A stretch of 64,000 bases of DNA from Flavobacterium noncentrifugens (GTDB lineage: Bacteria; Bacteroidota; Bacteroidia; Flavobacteriales; Flavobacteriaceae), in contig NZ_FNEZ01000001.1 of NCBI RefSeq assembly GCF_900100375.1, positions 612,394 to 676,393 of the forward strand, given 5' to 3'. The first letter of the stretch is position 1. Each line of letters begins with the position of its first letter. A model generated the notes under the pieces. It had not been told where the DNA came from, ran no database searches, and saw only the letters and a program-made list of their open reading frames with translations. Of this stretch, positions 6,484 through 15,886 are shown piece by piece. The translations under genes were made by a program, and so were the position numbers.

Positions 6484-8745
6484 TTATTTTTTTTGCTGGC
6501 TAATGTAAGTTTTAAAGTAGCCACATTCCTGCAACACTTCCTGGTAATATTGCGTTTTTGAATATTTGTCTTTTAGTGATTTGAATCCGTTCCAGGCTAA
6601 GAAATTGATCCTGTCATCATCCATTTGCCAATAATTTTCTACTTTTTTGTATTTGTCGTTGTAGTATGCGTTGCGTTCGCATTTGGCGATCATATATTGG
6701 CAATGTGCGCGCTGTTCGTCGCTTTTTGCAGCGGCAAAGGCCTTTTGGTAATAGCTTTTGGCCAGACTGCAATCGGTGGCCAAAATCCTGGAACTTTCCC
6801 TGAAATCAAATGGTGTCATCGCATATCCAAAAATATTTCCTTCGTGAAATGTACGGCCGTTTCCATAATGCGAAATATTGTAAAAGGCATTTCCGAGTAA
6901 TATATTATTGGTGTACACATCTTCTGATTTTAATATTTTATTTTGCATTTCCTTGATTTTCAAAAGGAAATCCATAAATGAATACGCACGTTTCTGCCGC
7001 ATTTGATGGTCGCAATCGTGACAGTCTTTGATGCTTGCGTTAAACGGATTTCCGAGAAACGGCGTATCCTGACTGCCGCTTTTTTGAAGCAACACGATGG
7101 CATCGGAAATTTTATTCTTGAAAGTGGCTTCTACCGATTCATACCTGTAAATGTCTTCAAGGGAAACATTATAGACTGCAACAGCAATTTGCTCGATTGG
7201 CGTTTTATTTGCTTTTGGCAGAAAAACCTTCATGGTTTCAAGATGCTGATTGCTGTCATAAAAATTATCCTTGCGCGCAAACAATTCAGACATGACGGTA
7301 TTTTTATTTTCCTTGTACAGCGCGCCCAGATACCGCTTGCTCCAGTCGGAAGCCAGCTGAAAACGAAAAGCGCCATGGTCTGTTTTGGGCAATTCCTGAT
7401 ACAGCCAATTTAAGTCGACCGCAATTTTCTGTTCCTTTTGTGCATCTATCGTATTAAAACTGCTCAACGTATTCACGAAACGCAACAGGCGCAATTGGTT
7501 TTTTGCGAGTTCGGTTTGCGGCATCCGCTTTTCGGCATCGGTAAAATGAGTGACAGCTGTAGAAAAGTTCCCTGCAAGGGTTTCAAGATAACCGGCAGCC
7601 GTATTCCATAAATAAGGTTTGCCCACTTTTTCAGATTGTGCAATCTTAACGACCAATTTTCTTGCGCTTTCGCTGATGCTGTCTTTGATTGCGGCTTTAT
7701 TCTGCGCAACGGTTTTATCCGAAAATGACAGATCAGCCTTGACTTCCTGGCGGTTGACAAGCCGCGCCAATAAAAATTCGAGGTATTCGCTTTGCGGTTT
7801 GACCTCAAAAATATTTGCAATGGCTTGCTCTTCATCGCCATAATAGCCGTAAAGTGCCCAAAGTGCTGCTTTTTCATCGGCATTTTTCGCCATGGCCAAT
7901 GATTGCTGCCAGTCTTTTTGCTCCTGCGGATGAAAACAAAACACGGCCACATCACGCATGGGCGGGCATTGGTCGAAAACGATGCTGTAATTGTAATTCG
8001 ATTCGGCATAATTTTTCGATTTGTACTGGATTCCGGCGATGTAGGAAAGTGCGCGGTAATACAGGACATCTTTGGAGACTTTGCTTTCAGTCAGCTTAAA
8101 AAACGCTATTGCTTTTTCTTTATCACCGCTGTAAAAATACGCCTTGATGGTTTGAAACCACCAGCGTTTTTTGAGGAATTCATTTGATGTATTTTTGTAT
8201 ATATTTTCAATCTCATTAAGCACTCCGCCGTTGTTAAAATATTTATAATCCACCGGTTCGTAACTCCAGGAATCTATTGTCACCGATGCCGTCTCGATTT
8301 GTTTTGCAAAATATAAAAACTCAAAAAAACCTTTGACATTTTTGTCTTTCAGCTTGAATTTTGACGCCCACTTTTTTGACAGCTCCGATTTCTTTTTGGA
8401 TTTGATGAAATCATAAACCGCTGTAACATCTGCTGAACTGGAATCGAGCAGGAAAAACTGCACGTCTTCGGATTTCATTGAATTGTTTAAAAAACCAGAC
8501 CAATCGGAAACCATATCTTCATTGAACTTTTTATAGTCCTGCATTGGTTTATCACCATAAAAAAGTGCCTGTGACAGGAAAAGCGGTTCATAGGCTTTGT
8601 CTACAAAAGTTTCGGGCGTAAAATTTGTCGCGTAAAACCAGTCCCAATCCCAGTCGCCTCCGCCACACGCATAAATGGTTCCGTAAATCCCTAAAAGCGC
8701 TGCGCTAAAAACGGCGAGCAACCTGCTCAAAAAAACCTTTTTCAT
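6484..8745 (-). CDS. Large exported helical-repeat protein of unknown function
   Basis: 753 residues. An N-terminal signal peptide (MKKVFLSRLLAVFSAALLGI) ends at IYAC, followed by the unusual run GGGDWDWDWFYATNFTPE. Cleavage could be by signal peptidase I, or by peptidase II if Cys27 is lipidated. The body is almost all helical with TPR or alpha-solenoid character, for example GDKEKAIAFFKLTESK, KNYAESNYNYSIVFDQCP and FSTAVTHFTDAEKRMP. A CxxC-like pair occurs in KDCHDCDHQMRQKRAYS. I recognise no enzymatic motif. Its start lies inside the end of the upstream lipoprotein gene (41-base overlap), so the two are almost certainly co-transcribed and may act together in the periplasm or at the cell surface. 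Confidence 0.75.
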   Translation of the reverse strand: MKKVFLSRLLAVFSAALLGIYGTIYACGGGDWDWDWFYATNFTPETFVDKAYEPLFLSQALFYGDKPMQDYKKFNEDMVSDWSGFLNNSMKSEDVQFFLLDSSSADVTAVYDFIKSKKKSELSKKWASKFKLKDKNVKGFFEFLYFAKQIETASVTIDSWSYEPVDYKYFNNGGVLNEIENIYKNTSNEFLKKRWWFQTIKAYFYSGDKEKAIAFFKLTESKVSKDVLYYRALSYIAGIQYKSKNYAESNYNYSIVFDQCPPMRDVAVFCFHPQEQKDWQQSLAMAKNADEKAALWALYGYYGDEEQAIANIFEVKPQSEYLEFLLARLVNRQEVKADLSFSDKTVAQNKAAIKDSISESARKLVVKIAQSEKVGKPYLWNTAAGYLETLAGNFSTAVTHFTDAEKRMPQTELAKNQLRLLRFVNTLSSFNTIDAQKEQKIAVDLNWLYQELPKTDHGAFRFQLASDWSKRYLGALYKENKNTVMSELFARKDNFYDSNQHLETMKVFLPKANKTPIEQIAVAVYNVSLEDIYRYESVEATFKNKISDAIVLLQKSGSQDTPFLGNPFNASIKDCHDCDHQMRQKRAYSFMDFLLKIKEMQNKILKSEDVYTNNILLGNAFYNISHYGNGRTFHEGNIFGYAMTPFDFRESSRILATDCSLAKSYYQKAFAAAKSDEQRAHCQYMIAKCERNAYYNDKYKKVENYWQMDDDRINFLAWNGFKSLKDKYSKTQYYQEVLQECGYFKTYISQQKK

Positions 8746-9706
8746 ATTGTTTGGTATTGCATGCGTCGAGATCGTAAAAAATAATTTCCGACGGTATTGT
8801 TTTTAAACTTTTCTTTAATTCATCTGCCATGTTTTTAAGATCTTCCGGTTTAATTTGCTCTATTTTCAGCAAATCGCCCTTGCGATAGAAAATCCCACTG
8901 CTGTAATGACTTTGCACCACTTTAAAATACCGGCTGTTTAAATGTACATCATTTGGATTGTTTTGCAAATCAGAAATCGCGATTTTGCTTTTGAGCCCGA
9001 TGGTTTTGTAGTCGCGGATCTGGATGGCCCACGAATATATGGGCAGCGCGACATCGAGCGGAAGCGGATATTTTTCGAGGCTGGCCAGATAACGTGCTGC
9101 GATGTCGGGGTCGTATATGGAATTCAGTGAATCGGGCGCAATTCTTCCCATATTGTAATACATTAAAATACCACGGTCTACATTGGGTATTTTGGTCTTT
9201 TCAAAATATTTTACCTGGTGCAGCCTGATGGTTGCAGATAATTTTGTACCGCAGTTTTTCTTAAACAAATCGACAAATTGGAGGTAATTTTCTCGGCTGC
9301 CGAGCGTCCAATCACAATCAATCTGTATTTCATCAATTGTAATATTATTTTTTGAGTTGATCTGCGCGATAAAACCAATGGTCTTTTTGACCAGATTTTG
9401 AATGTCAAGCCCTTTTTGAAGCATGACTTCATTTTTGATGTAAACCACCGGAATGATTTGCAGTTGTGGTTTTTCGATAAAATGAATGGCACCAACGGGA
9501 TAAGGGTGTTTGGTTTTTGGTTCAAGCGCTATATCAAAATAACGAACATAGAGCTTATCAGAGTGATTGTCTAGTAAAACTTGTTTTTCAAGGCCTGAGA
9601 GCTTAAATGTGGTTTTCCAATAGTAGAATGCTACACCAGATTTTTGGTCTTTTTTACAACCCAAAAACAGGCTGGCCGTCAGCAGGAAAATGATTGTTTT
9701 TTTCAA
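8705..9706 (-). CDS. Lipoprotein with possible TIM-barrel fold, unknown function
   Basis: 333 residues if the TTG at 9706 is used, giving a standard lipoprotein signal (M)KKTIIFLLTASLFLGC. The ATG at 9745 would add 13 polar residues and leave a leader of only about ten bases after the candidate -7 box at 9762-9769. The mature part contains ITIDEIQIDCDWTLG, reminiscent of an acidic beta-strand end in glycoside-hydrolase-like TIM barrels, then SATIRLHQVKYF, RGILMYYNMG and DVALPIYSWAIQI. These are consistent with a (beta/alpha)8 barrel, but the family is not certain; a DUF3142-like assignment is a guess. The end overlaps the start of the large helical-repeat gene by 41 bases, which suggests translational coupling. 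Confidence 0.68.
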   Translation of the reverse strand: MKKTIIFLLTASLFLGCKKDQKSGVAFYYWKTTFKLSGLEKQVLLDNHSDKLYVRYFDIALEPKTKHPYPVGAIHFIEKPQLQIIPVVYIKNEVMLQKGLDIQNLVKKTIGFIAQINSKNNITIDEIQIDCDWTLGSRENYLQFVDLFKKNCGTKLSATIRLHQVKYFEKTKIPNVDRGILMYYNMGRIAPDSLNSIYDPDIAARYLASLEKYPLPLDVALPIYSWAIQIRDYKTIGLKSKIAISDLQNNPNDVHLNSRYFKVVQSHYSSGIFYRKGDLLKIEQIKPEDLKNMADELKKSLKTIPSEIIFYDLDACNTKQYEKGFFEQVARRF

Positions 9707-9761
9707 TTGGTTAGGGTTCGGTTGTGATTGCCAATAATTCGGCAAAACATTTCGTTTGCAT

Positions 9762-9769
9762 CAAATATA
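9762..9769 (-). promoter_or_regulatory. Candidate -7 box TATATTTG for the lipoprotein gene
   Basis: Reads TATATTTG on the minus strand and fits TAnnTTTG. It lies about 55 bases upstream of the TTG start at 9706 and supports that start over the ATG at 9745. No clear -33 element was seen. Confidence 0.45.
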
Positions 9770-9802
9770 ATTGTTATTTTGTGGATTGAAAAAAAGCGCT
9801 TC

Positions 9803-11416
9803 ATGTTGAAAAAACATTTTACATACTTTTGCCTGATGCTGGCATTGATACTGACAGGCTGCGCCAAACGCGGATCGATCACAGGTGGGCTCAAAGATAC
9901 ACTGGGCCCGGTTTTAAAAAGCAGTTTTCCTAAAAATTATTCAACCGATTTTAAGGAGAAATCTTTTAAGCTGACTTTTGACGAATATGTCAAATTGAAA
10001 AATATCAACAAGCAGCTGATTGTATCGCCTCCGATGAAAAAAGCACCGGAAGTTTTGCCGACAACAGCCAGCAGATCCATCACCGTAAAATTTGCCGACA
10101 CGCTAAAACCGAATACCACTTATAGTTTCAATTTTGGCCAAAGCATCGAAGACAATAACGAAGGTAATCCGTACCGCCAGTTTAAATATGTATTTTCAAC
10201 CGGAACTTATATTGATTCGCTCACTTTAAGCGGTTCGATTAAAGATGCTTTTGATAAAAAAATTGACAATTTTGTTTCTGTAATGCTCTATGATGCCGAT
10301 GAAACCCTGACCGATTCGATCATTTACAGGCAAAATCCGAGATACATTACCAATACGCTCGACAGCAGCACCACTTTCAAACTTGAAAACCTTAAAGCCG
10401 GAAAATACCTGCTTGTCGCGGTAAAAGACCAAAATTCAAATTACAGGTTTGACCCTAAAACTGAGAAAATCGCTTTTCGGAAAGCTTTCGTGACCATTCC
10501 AACCGACAGCTTATACCAATTGGATATGTTTAAGGAAAGTCCGCAATTCAAGTCCGACAAACCTTCTCAGGTATCCGGAAGCCGCCTCGTCATGGGTTAC
10601 GAAGGCAATCCTTCAGGAACTAAAGTAAAAATGGAAAAAGGCGGTGAAAACATGGATGTGATCCTGACCAGATTGCCAAAAAAAGATTCGCTTCAAATCT
10701 GGCACAAGCCCATCAAACTTGCCGAAGGTGTTAAAACAGATTCCCTGCATTTTGTCGTGTCAAATGATAAATACAGCGAAAAATATACGGTTAAAATTAA
10801 AAACCAGAAACGCGACACGCTGAGTTTTACCTCAAAATACAGTACTTCCCTTCCGCTAAGGGAAAAATTCACACTGGCTTCATCGCTCCCGATTACTGCG
10901 TTTGATGTTTCAAAAATGAATCTTATCAATAAAGATTCGGTGGCCATAGCCATTAAAACCGAATATGATGAAATGAACCAGGAAGTGACATTCGATTTTC
11001 CGAGAGAACCGCTTGAAAAATACCGTTTGCAGTTGCTTCCGGGCGCATTGACCGATTATACCGGCGGCGTAAACGACACGCTTTCCTATCGGTTTGAAAC
11101 CAAAAACCTGTCCGATTACGGCAATTTGCGGCTCACGCTTGAAAAACCAAAATCGTTCCCTTTAATCATCGAACTGACGAATGACAAAGGCGATGTATTG
11201 GCTTCAGCCTATTCGGAAGGTGAGACGAAAATCAATTTCGACCTTGTAGAACCGGCTCTTTTTACGTTGCGGATCATTTACGATACCAATAAAAATAAAA
11301 TCTGGGATGCGGGGAATTATCTTGAAAAACGGCAGTCTGAAGAGGTTTATTACTTCCCGAAACCTATTGATGTGCGGGCGAATTGGGATGTGGAGCAGCC
11401 TGTAAACCTTCAATAA
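9803..11416 (+). CDS. Lipoprotein with bacterial Ig-like domain
   Basis: 538 residues. The signal peptide MLKKHFTYFCLMLALILTGC ends in a lipobox, and the mature protein begins CAKRGSITGG. The first domain (to about residue 125) looks like an Ig-like (SbsA/Big_5) fold: GPVLKSSFPKNYSTDF, LTFDEYVKLKN and SITVKFADTLKPNTTYSF. The remainder is beta-rich, with LKAGKYLLVAVKDQNSNYRF resembling a carboxypeptidase-regulatory-like or CNA-B-like module, and ends with a repeat of that flavour (FTLRIIYDTNKNKIWD). Such proteins are common in Flavobacteriaceae and mostly uncharacterised; an envelope role is likely. An earlier ATG at 9728 gives no signal peptide and overlaps the divergent gene. The 3' end overlaps the amidase gene on the other strand by 53 bases. 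Confidence 0.82.
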   Translation: MLKKHFTYFCLMLALILTGCAKRGSITGGLKDTLGPVLKSSFPKNYSTDFKEKSFKLTFDEYVKLKNINKQLIVSPPMKKAPEVLPTTASRSITVKFADTLKPNTTYSFNFGQSIEDNNEGNPYRQFKYVFSTGTYIDSLTLSGSIKDAFDKKIDNFVSVMLYDADETLTDSIIYRQNPRYITNTLDSSTTFKLENLKAGKYLLVAVKDQNSNYRFDPKTEKIAFRKAFVTIPTDSLYQLDMFKESPQFKSDKPSQVSGSRLVMGYEGNPSGTKVKMEKGGENMDVILTRLPKKDSLQIWHKPIKLAEGVKTDSLHFVVSNDKYSEKYTVKIKNQKRDTLSFTSKYSTSLPLREKFTLASSLPITAFDVSKMNLINKDSVAIAIKTEYDEMNQEVTFDFPREPLEKYRLQLLPGALTDYTGGVNDTLSYRFETKNLSDYGNLRLTLEKPKSFPLIIELTNDKGDVLASAYSEGETKINFDLVEPALFTLRIIYDTNKNKIWDAGNYLEKRQSEEVYYFPKPIDVRANWDVEQPVNLQ

Positions 11417-12167
11417 CGAATAAATCTTTATCATTTAAAAAACCTAATTTTTTCCGGGTTTCGTTCTGATCTTCTTTGTCGATCTCAACAACAAAAACGC
11501 CTTCATTTTCCTGAGCCGGAAGCACTTCATTCCCGAGAAAATCGACAACTTGTGAATGCCCGCTGTATTCGTGCCCATTTCCATCAAAACCAACCCGATT
11601 GACGCCAACCGTATAAACGAGGTTTTCAACAGCGCGCGCCTTCAGTAAAATATCCCAGGCGTTGATGCGTACTTTTGGCCAGTTTGCCACGTAAACGAGT
11701 AAATCATAATCTTCCACATTCCGCGAAAAAACCGGAAAGCGCAAATCATAGCAAACCAGCAGGCAAATTTTCCAGCCGAGATATTCGACAATTAATTTTT
11801 CAGATCCCGGCGTATACGTTTTTTCTTCCCCGGCAAGGCTGAACAAATGGCGTTTGTCATAGGTTTTGATTTCGCCTGACGGAAATACAAAAACCAGCCG
11901 GTTGTAAAAATGGCCATTTTCTTCAATCACGACGCTTCCCGCAACCGCTGCATTTTTTTGCGCCGCCCAGGATTTCATCGCACGGATGGATTCGCCATCC
12001 ATCGTTTCAGCAATGTTTTTTGGATGCATTGTAAATCCGGTCGAAAACATTTCCGGCAGTACGATCAGCTCGGCTTCTGTAGTTCCGGCAATTTTCTGTA
12101 AGAAATAACTGCGGTTGGCTTCCGGGTTTTCCCAAACCAACGGTGCCTGTATCAGGACGATTTTCAT
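11364..12167 (-). CDS. Nitrilase-family amidase (omega-amidase-like)
   Basis: 267 residues. The carbon-nitrogen hydrolase triad is visible: Glu39 in LIVLPEMF, Lys105 in TYDKRHLF and Cys139 in LLVCYDLRFP. The tyrosine-rich context and the GEEKTYTPG stretch fit the YafV/omega-amidase branch, which hydrolyses 2-oxoglutaramate or 2-oxosuccinamate after glutamine or asparagine transamination, a metabolite-repair role. Substrate specificity is inferred. MKIVLIQAPL at 12167 is the usual family start; the ATG at 12218 adds 17 unmatched residues. About 15 extra residues at the C-terminus (QAAPHPNSPAHQ) are encoded in the region overlapping the convergent lipoprotein gene. Confidence 0.9.
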   Translation of the reverse strand: MKIVLIQAPLVWENPEANRSYFLQKIAGTTEAELIVLPEMFSTGFTMHPKNIAETMDGESIRAMKSWAAQKNAAVAGSVVIEENGHFYNRLVFVFPSGEIKTYDKRHLFSLAGEEKTYTPGSEKLIVEYLGWKICLLVCYDLRFPVFSRNVEDYDLLVYVANWPKVRINAWDILLKARAVENLVYTVGVNRVGFDGNGHEYSGHSQVVDFLGNEVLPAQENEGVFVVEIDKEDQNETRKKLGFLNDKDLFVIEGLQAAPHPNSPAHQ

Positions 12168-12317
12168 AAAATGCTGTTTTGATTCCCAAAGATAAGGATT
12201 CTGATATTGCAATTTCATCTAAGGGTTTTCCCGAAGTTGCAAAAAACGAGGAATACTTGTAAACCCATCTTTTTGATTGCGAATAATTTAGCAGTATCAC
12301 ACTTCACAACATTTGTC

Positions 12318-14945
12318 ATGAAAAAAATCATCTTTTATTTCCTTCTGCTCGCAACGTTTACCGGATTTGCACAAACCGATCCCGCTAAAATACAGTCCTG
12401 GCTCAATTCCAACCATAAAAAATCAGGGCTGACTCCTGAAGACATCAAAGATTGGACAATAAAAAGCACCGGCAGTTCAAAAGCTACGGAAATCAGCAAT
12501 TATTATGTGCAGCAACGCCATCTCGGCATCGAAATTTTTAGTGCCGTATCGAATTTTGCCGTGAAGAACGGAGAAGTCATCCATGTTGGCGATGGGTTTG
12601 TAGCGAATGTGGCGGACAAAGCAAACGCTTCCATTCCGGCGCTTTCAGTTTTAGATGCCTTGGCGAAAGCCTATGTTTTACTGGAAGTCAGCGCAACGGC
12701 AAACATCGGCATCATTGCAAATCCGACCAAAAACAATTATAAGATCAGCAATGGTTTTTCAGAAAAAAATCCGGTTAAAGCGCGTTTGGTTTATCAGTTT
12801 TTTGAAAGTACTTTAAAACTCGCCTGGGATTTTACGATCCATACGCCCGACGGAATGCATGTATGGGGAATTCGCATCGATGCCGCTACAGGCGAAATGC
12901 TTGAAAAAAATGAGTTGATGCTTTCGTGCCAATTTGAATTGGATGTCCATCATCACAAAACAACTGCTCCGCAAACAAACCCTTTTTCTGAAAACTTCTT
13001 CAGGTCACAAACCGCAACGCCTTTTCAGGTCGCGAACAGTTCGTACCGCGTGATCCCTTTCAACTATTTAAGCCCGATTGACCATGAAAGGGTTCTGGTT
13101 TCGAATCCGTTTCATCCAGCAGCTTCTCCAAAAGGCTGGCATGACATCAATGCCTTAACCGAAAACAATCCGGGCCGGCAATTTACAACAACTCGTGGAA
13201 ATAATGTGGTTGCAGTCGATGACTGGGATGGCGACAATTCAGATGGAACGCTTGCCGACGGCACATCAGCACTGCTTTTCGACTTCCCGTACGCCGGAAC
13301 CGGGGTTGCTGCCACTACTTCCATAAACGCTTCTTTGACCAACCTGTTTTACATCAACAATATGATGCATGATGTTTGGTTTGAATATGGTTTTGATGAA
13401 GCCAATGGCAATTTTCAGCACACGAATTACAGTGGTATTTCGGGCGGAATTGATGAAGTTTTTGCACAAGCGCAGGATCGTGGACGAACAGCAGAAGACG
13501 GCGTGCAGGTTTATAACAATGCCAATTTCTATACGCCTGTTGATGGGGAAACCGGCAAAATGCAGATGTATTTATTCAATTATGCGGTTCCGCCGGTTTG
13601 TACTGTAAACAGTCCGGCTTCGGTTGCCGGGAATTATACTGCTTTCTACAACAGTTTTTCAATTGGAAATGTACAAATTCCGGGTGGCGCAGGAATTACA
13701 GCCGATGCGGCCCTAGGTGATTCTGGAGCAAACAGCGGTTGCTCTTCGTTTGTTAACAATGTTACCGGAAAAATTGTACTGTTAAACAATATGCACTCGT
13801 GTACGTATGTCGACCGGGTGTTGAGGATGCAACAATTGGGTGCCGTTGCAGTAATCATGATCAGCAGCAGTCCCGAAAATCCTTTACGTATGGGCGGAAC
13901 CGGCGATGCGTCTATTACGATTCCGGCAATCAGTATTTCATTAACAGCTGGGAATGCGCTCAAACTTGCGTTGATGAATGGCCCAGTCAACATGACTTTG
14001 GTCGGTTCGGATATTCCTTTCGTAAATGCCGACAGCGCTTTCGACAACAGCATCATATCGCATGAATACGGCCACGGAATTTCCACACGGCTCACCGGAG
14101 GCGCAAATACGCCCGATTGTTTGCTGAATGCCGAACAGGCCGGGGAAGGCTGGTCTGACTGGATTGCGCTGATGATGCAGCTGAAGCGCGGAGATGTAGG
14201 CACTACGCCAAAAGCACTTGCCAATTTTGTGCTGAATCTTGAAAATGACGGGCCAGGCCTCAGGACAAAACCGTATTCTACAGATTTTGCGATCAACAAC
14301 CTGACTTTTAACAGCACGAATTTTGCCGCACCGCACCAACGCGGGGAATTTATGGCGGCCGTACTTTGGGATCTAACGTGGGCATATATCGGGAAATATG
14401 GCTACAATGACAATATTTATAGCGGCAACGGCGGCAATAATAAAGTCATGCAGCTCGTGCTTGACGGATTAAAATTGCAGCCCTGCTCACCGACTTTCGT
14501 CGAATTTCGCGATGCTTTGTTCCTGGCCGACAATGCAACGACCAATGGCGCCGATTTTTGCATGATCGCAGAAGTATTCAGGAAACGCGGCATGGGTGCC
14601 AATGCGACTTCCGGCAGCCACAACAGCGCAACAGACCAATCGGAGAATTTCGAGGGATTGCCGCCCGGTGCGAATTGCCTGTTGGGCATTGATTATTTTG
14701 AAAATGCAGATTTGTTTAGGGTTTATCCAAATCCAAATAATGGATCGGTTACGGTGAGCATCAGTAAATTCAGCGGCAAAGCCAACATTCAGGTGATCGA
14801 TATGAACGGAAGAACGGTTTACAATACCGATACGGATTTCAGTTTTGAAAAAACGATCGACATCCATGCGCTGCAATCCGGAATGTATGTATTGAAAATC
14901 AGTGGAAACGGATTGAATTATTCACAGAAAATCATTCGAAAGTAA
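12318..14945 (+). CDS. Secreted M36 (fungalysin-like) metalloprotease with PA domain and T9SS tail
   Basis: 875 residues. Signal peptide MKKIIFYFLLLATFTGFAQ, then a propeptide with FTP-like features (residues about 20-200, including VYQFFESTLKLAWDFTIHTPDG). The catalytic domain follows, with the zinc motif HEYGH (His582, Glu583, His586) and the downstream glutamate motif NAEQAGEGWSDW. A protease-associated (PA) domain with VTGKIVLLNNMHSCTYVDRV and AVAVIMISSS is inserted before the zinc motif. The last 75 residues (LFRVYPNPNNGSVTV to LNYSQKIIRK) form a type A T9SS sorting domain, so the enzyme is predicted to cross the outer membrane and become cell-attached or released. It likely supplies peptides by digesting extracellular protein. 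The ATG at 12207 was rejected because it precedes a complete signal peptide. Confidence 0.94.
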   Translation: MKKIIFYFLLLATFTGFAQTDPAKIQSWLNSNHKKSGLTPEDIKDWTIKSTGSSKATEISNYYVQQRHLGIEIFSAVSNFAVKNGEVIHVGDGFVANVADKANASIPALSVLDALAKAYVLLEVSATANIGIIANPTKNNYKISNGFSEKNPVKARLVYQFFESTLKLAWDFTIHTPDGMHVWGIRIDAATGEMLEKNELMLSCQFELDVHHHKTTAPQTNPFSENFFRSQTATPFQVANSSYRVIPFNYLSPIDHERVLVSNPFHPAASPKGWHDINALTENNPGRQFTTTRGNNVVAVDDWDGDNSDGTLADGTSALLFDFPYAGTGVAATTSINASLTNLFYINNMMHDVWFEYGFDEANGNFQHTNYSGISGGIDEVFAQAQDRGRTAEDGVQVYNNANFYTPVDGETGKMQMYLFNYAVPPVCTVNSPASVAGNYTAFYNSFSIGNVQIPGGAGITADAALGDSGANSGCSSFVNNVTGKIVLLNNMHSCTYVDRVLRMQQLGAVAVIMISSSPENPLRMGGTGDASITIPAISISLTAGNALKLALMNGPVNMTLVGSDIPFVNADSAFDNSIISHEYGHGISTRLTGGANTPDCLLNAEQAGEGWSDWIALMMQLKRGDVGTTPKALANFVLNLENDGPGLRTKPYSTDFAINNLTFNSTNFAAPHQRGEFMAAVLWDLTWAYIGKYGYNDNIYSGNGGNNKVMQLVLDGLKLQPCSPTFVEFRDALFLADNATTNGADFCMIAEVFRKRGMGANATSGSHNSATDQSENFEGLPPGANCLLGIDYFENADLFRVYPNPNNGSVTVSISKFSGKANIQVIDMNGRTVYNTDTDFSFEKTIDIHALQSGMYVLKISGNGLNYSQKIIRK

Positions 14946-14965
14946 CATTTACTCCACTTAAAAAA

Positions 14966-15769
14966 ATGAGAAAAATATTTACAACCGCGACATTGTTACT
15001 CCTGAATGTAATTTACGCACAAACCATCAGCAGCACTTTTGACAGTGGTATTGACAATTGGCTTGTGGTTGGAGATGCGACAAGTGCCAACCCGAACTTT
15101 ATCGCTGAAGGCGGAAATCCGGGCGGCTACTTATCAGCAGATGACACAGCGGCCGGAGGCGTTTGGTTTTGGTTGGCTCCTGCCAAATTCCTTGGAAACC
15201 AAAATACTTCTTTTGGAAAAATCCTCAGTTTTGACCTGAAACAAAGCAGCACGTCATCACAGTTTGATGACAGCGACATTGTCATCGCCAGTTCAGGTTT
15301 AACCATTGCGCTTGATCTGGCTGAAAATCCGGGAATTGACTGGACGCATTATGCTGTAAGACTTGACGCTACAAACGCCTGGAAAATCAATACGATTGCC
15401 GATGCCACACTTGCAACTTCTGAAGAAATCCTTGCGGTTTTATCGGATGTCACAAGCCTGAAAATTAGGGGTGAATACATTAATGGATCCGATACCGGCG
15501 GGCTTGACAATGTTTTATTGGGAACAGATTCATTGGATGCCAAATCTTTTTCAGCTGTGGAATGTCATTTTTATCCGAATCCTGCAACCAACAACATTTA
15601 CTTTTCTGAAAACGTTGATCGTGTCCTGTTTTATGACTTGCTCGGAAAAAAAATGAATCTGGATCTTCAAAATCAAACGGTTGATGTTTCCCAGTTATCA
15701 AATGGCATGTATACCATCCGAATGGAGTCGGGCACGAAAAGCCAGACGAAAAAATTTATAAAAAAGTAA
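14966..15769 (+). CDS. Secreted laminin-B-domain protein with T9SS tail
   Basis: 267 residues. Signal peptide MRKIFTTATLLLLNVIYAQ. Residues about 20-185 match the laminin B (IV-A) pattern: STFDSGIDNWLVVGDA, GGVWFWLAPAKFLGNQ, SFGKILSFDLKQSS, and a closing LKIRGEYINGSDTGGLDNV. The final 75 residues (CHFYPNPATNNIYF to SGTKSQTKKFIKK) are a T9SS type A sorting domain. It starts 20 bases after the M36 protease stop, so the two exported proteins are probably co-transcribed. The domain suggests carbohydrate or matrix binding at the cell surface; the partner is unknown. Confidence 0.85.
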   Translation: MRKIFTTATLLLLNVIYAQTISSTFDSGIDNWLVVGDATSANPNFIAEGGNPGGYLSADDTAAGGVWFWLAPAKFLGNQNTSFGKILSFDLKQSSTSSQFDDSDIVIASSGLTIALDLAENPGIDWTHYAVRLDATNAWKINTIADATLATSEEILAVLSDVTSLKIRGEYINGSDTGGLDNVLLGTDSLDAKSFSAVECHFYPNPATNNIYFSENVDRVLFYDLLGKKMNLDLQNQTVDVSQLSNGMYTIRMESGTKSQTKKFIKK

Positions 15770-15824
15770 GCATCCTTCAAACCCAAATCCCGTTTGCAGA
15801 GTAGTAGCTGCTTTATCGGATTTT

Positions 15825-15860
15825 AAATCCTCTTTCAGGTTTTGTTAGGGGATTTTTTTT
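15825..15860 (+). terminator. Terminator after the protease/laminin-B unit
   Basis: Arms AAATCCTC (15825-15832) and GGGGATTT (15848-15855), with one G-U, followed by a run of T to 15860. It separates the exported-protein pair from the sensor kinase gene. Confidence 0.7.
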
Positions 15861-15886
15861 AACTTAACCCATTCAAAGCCAAAACG

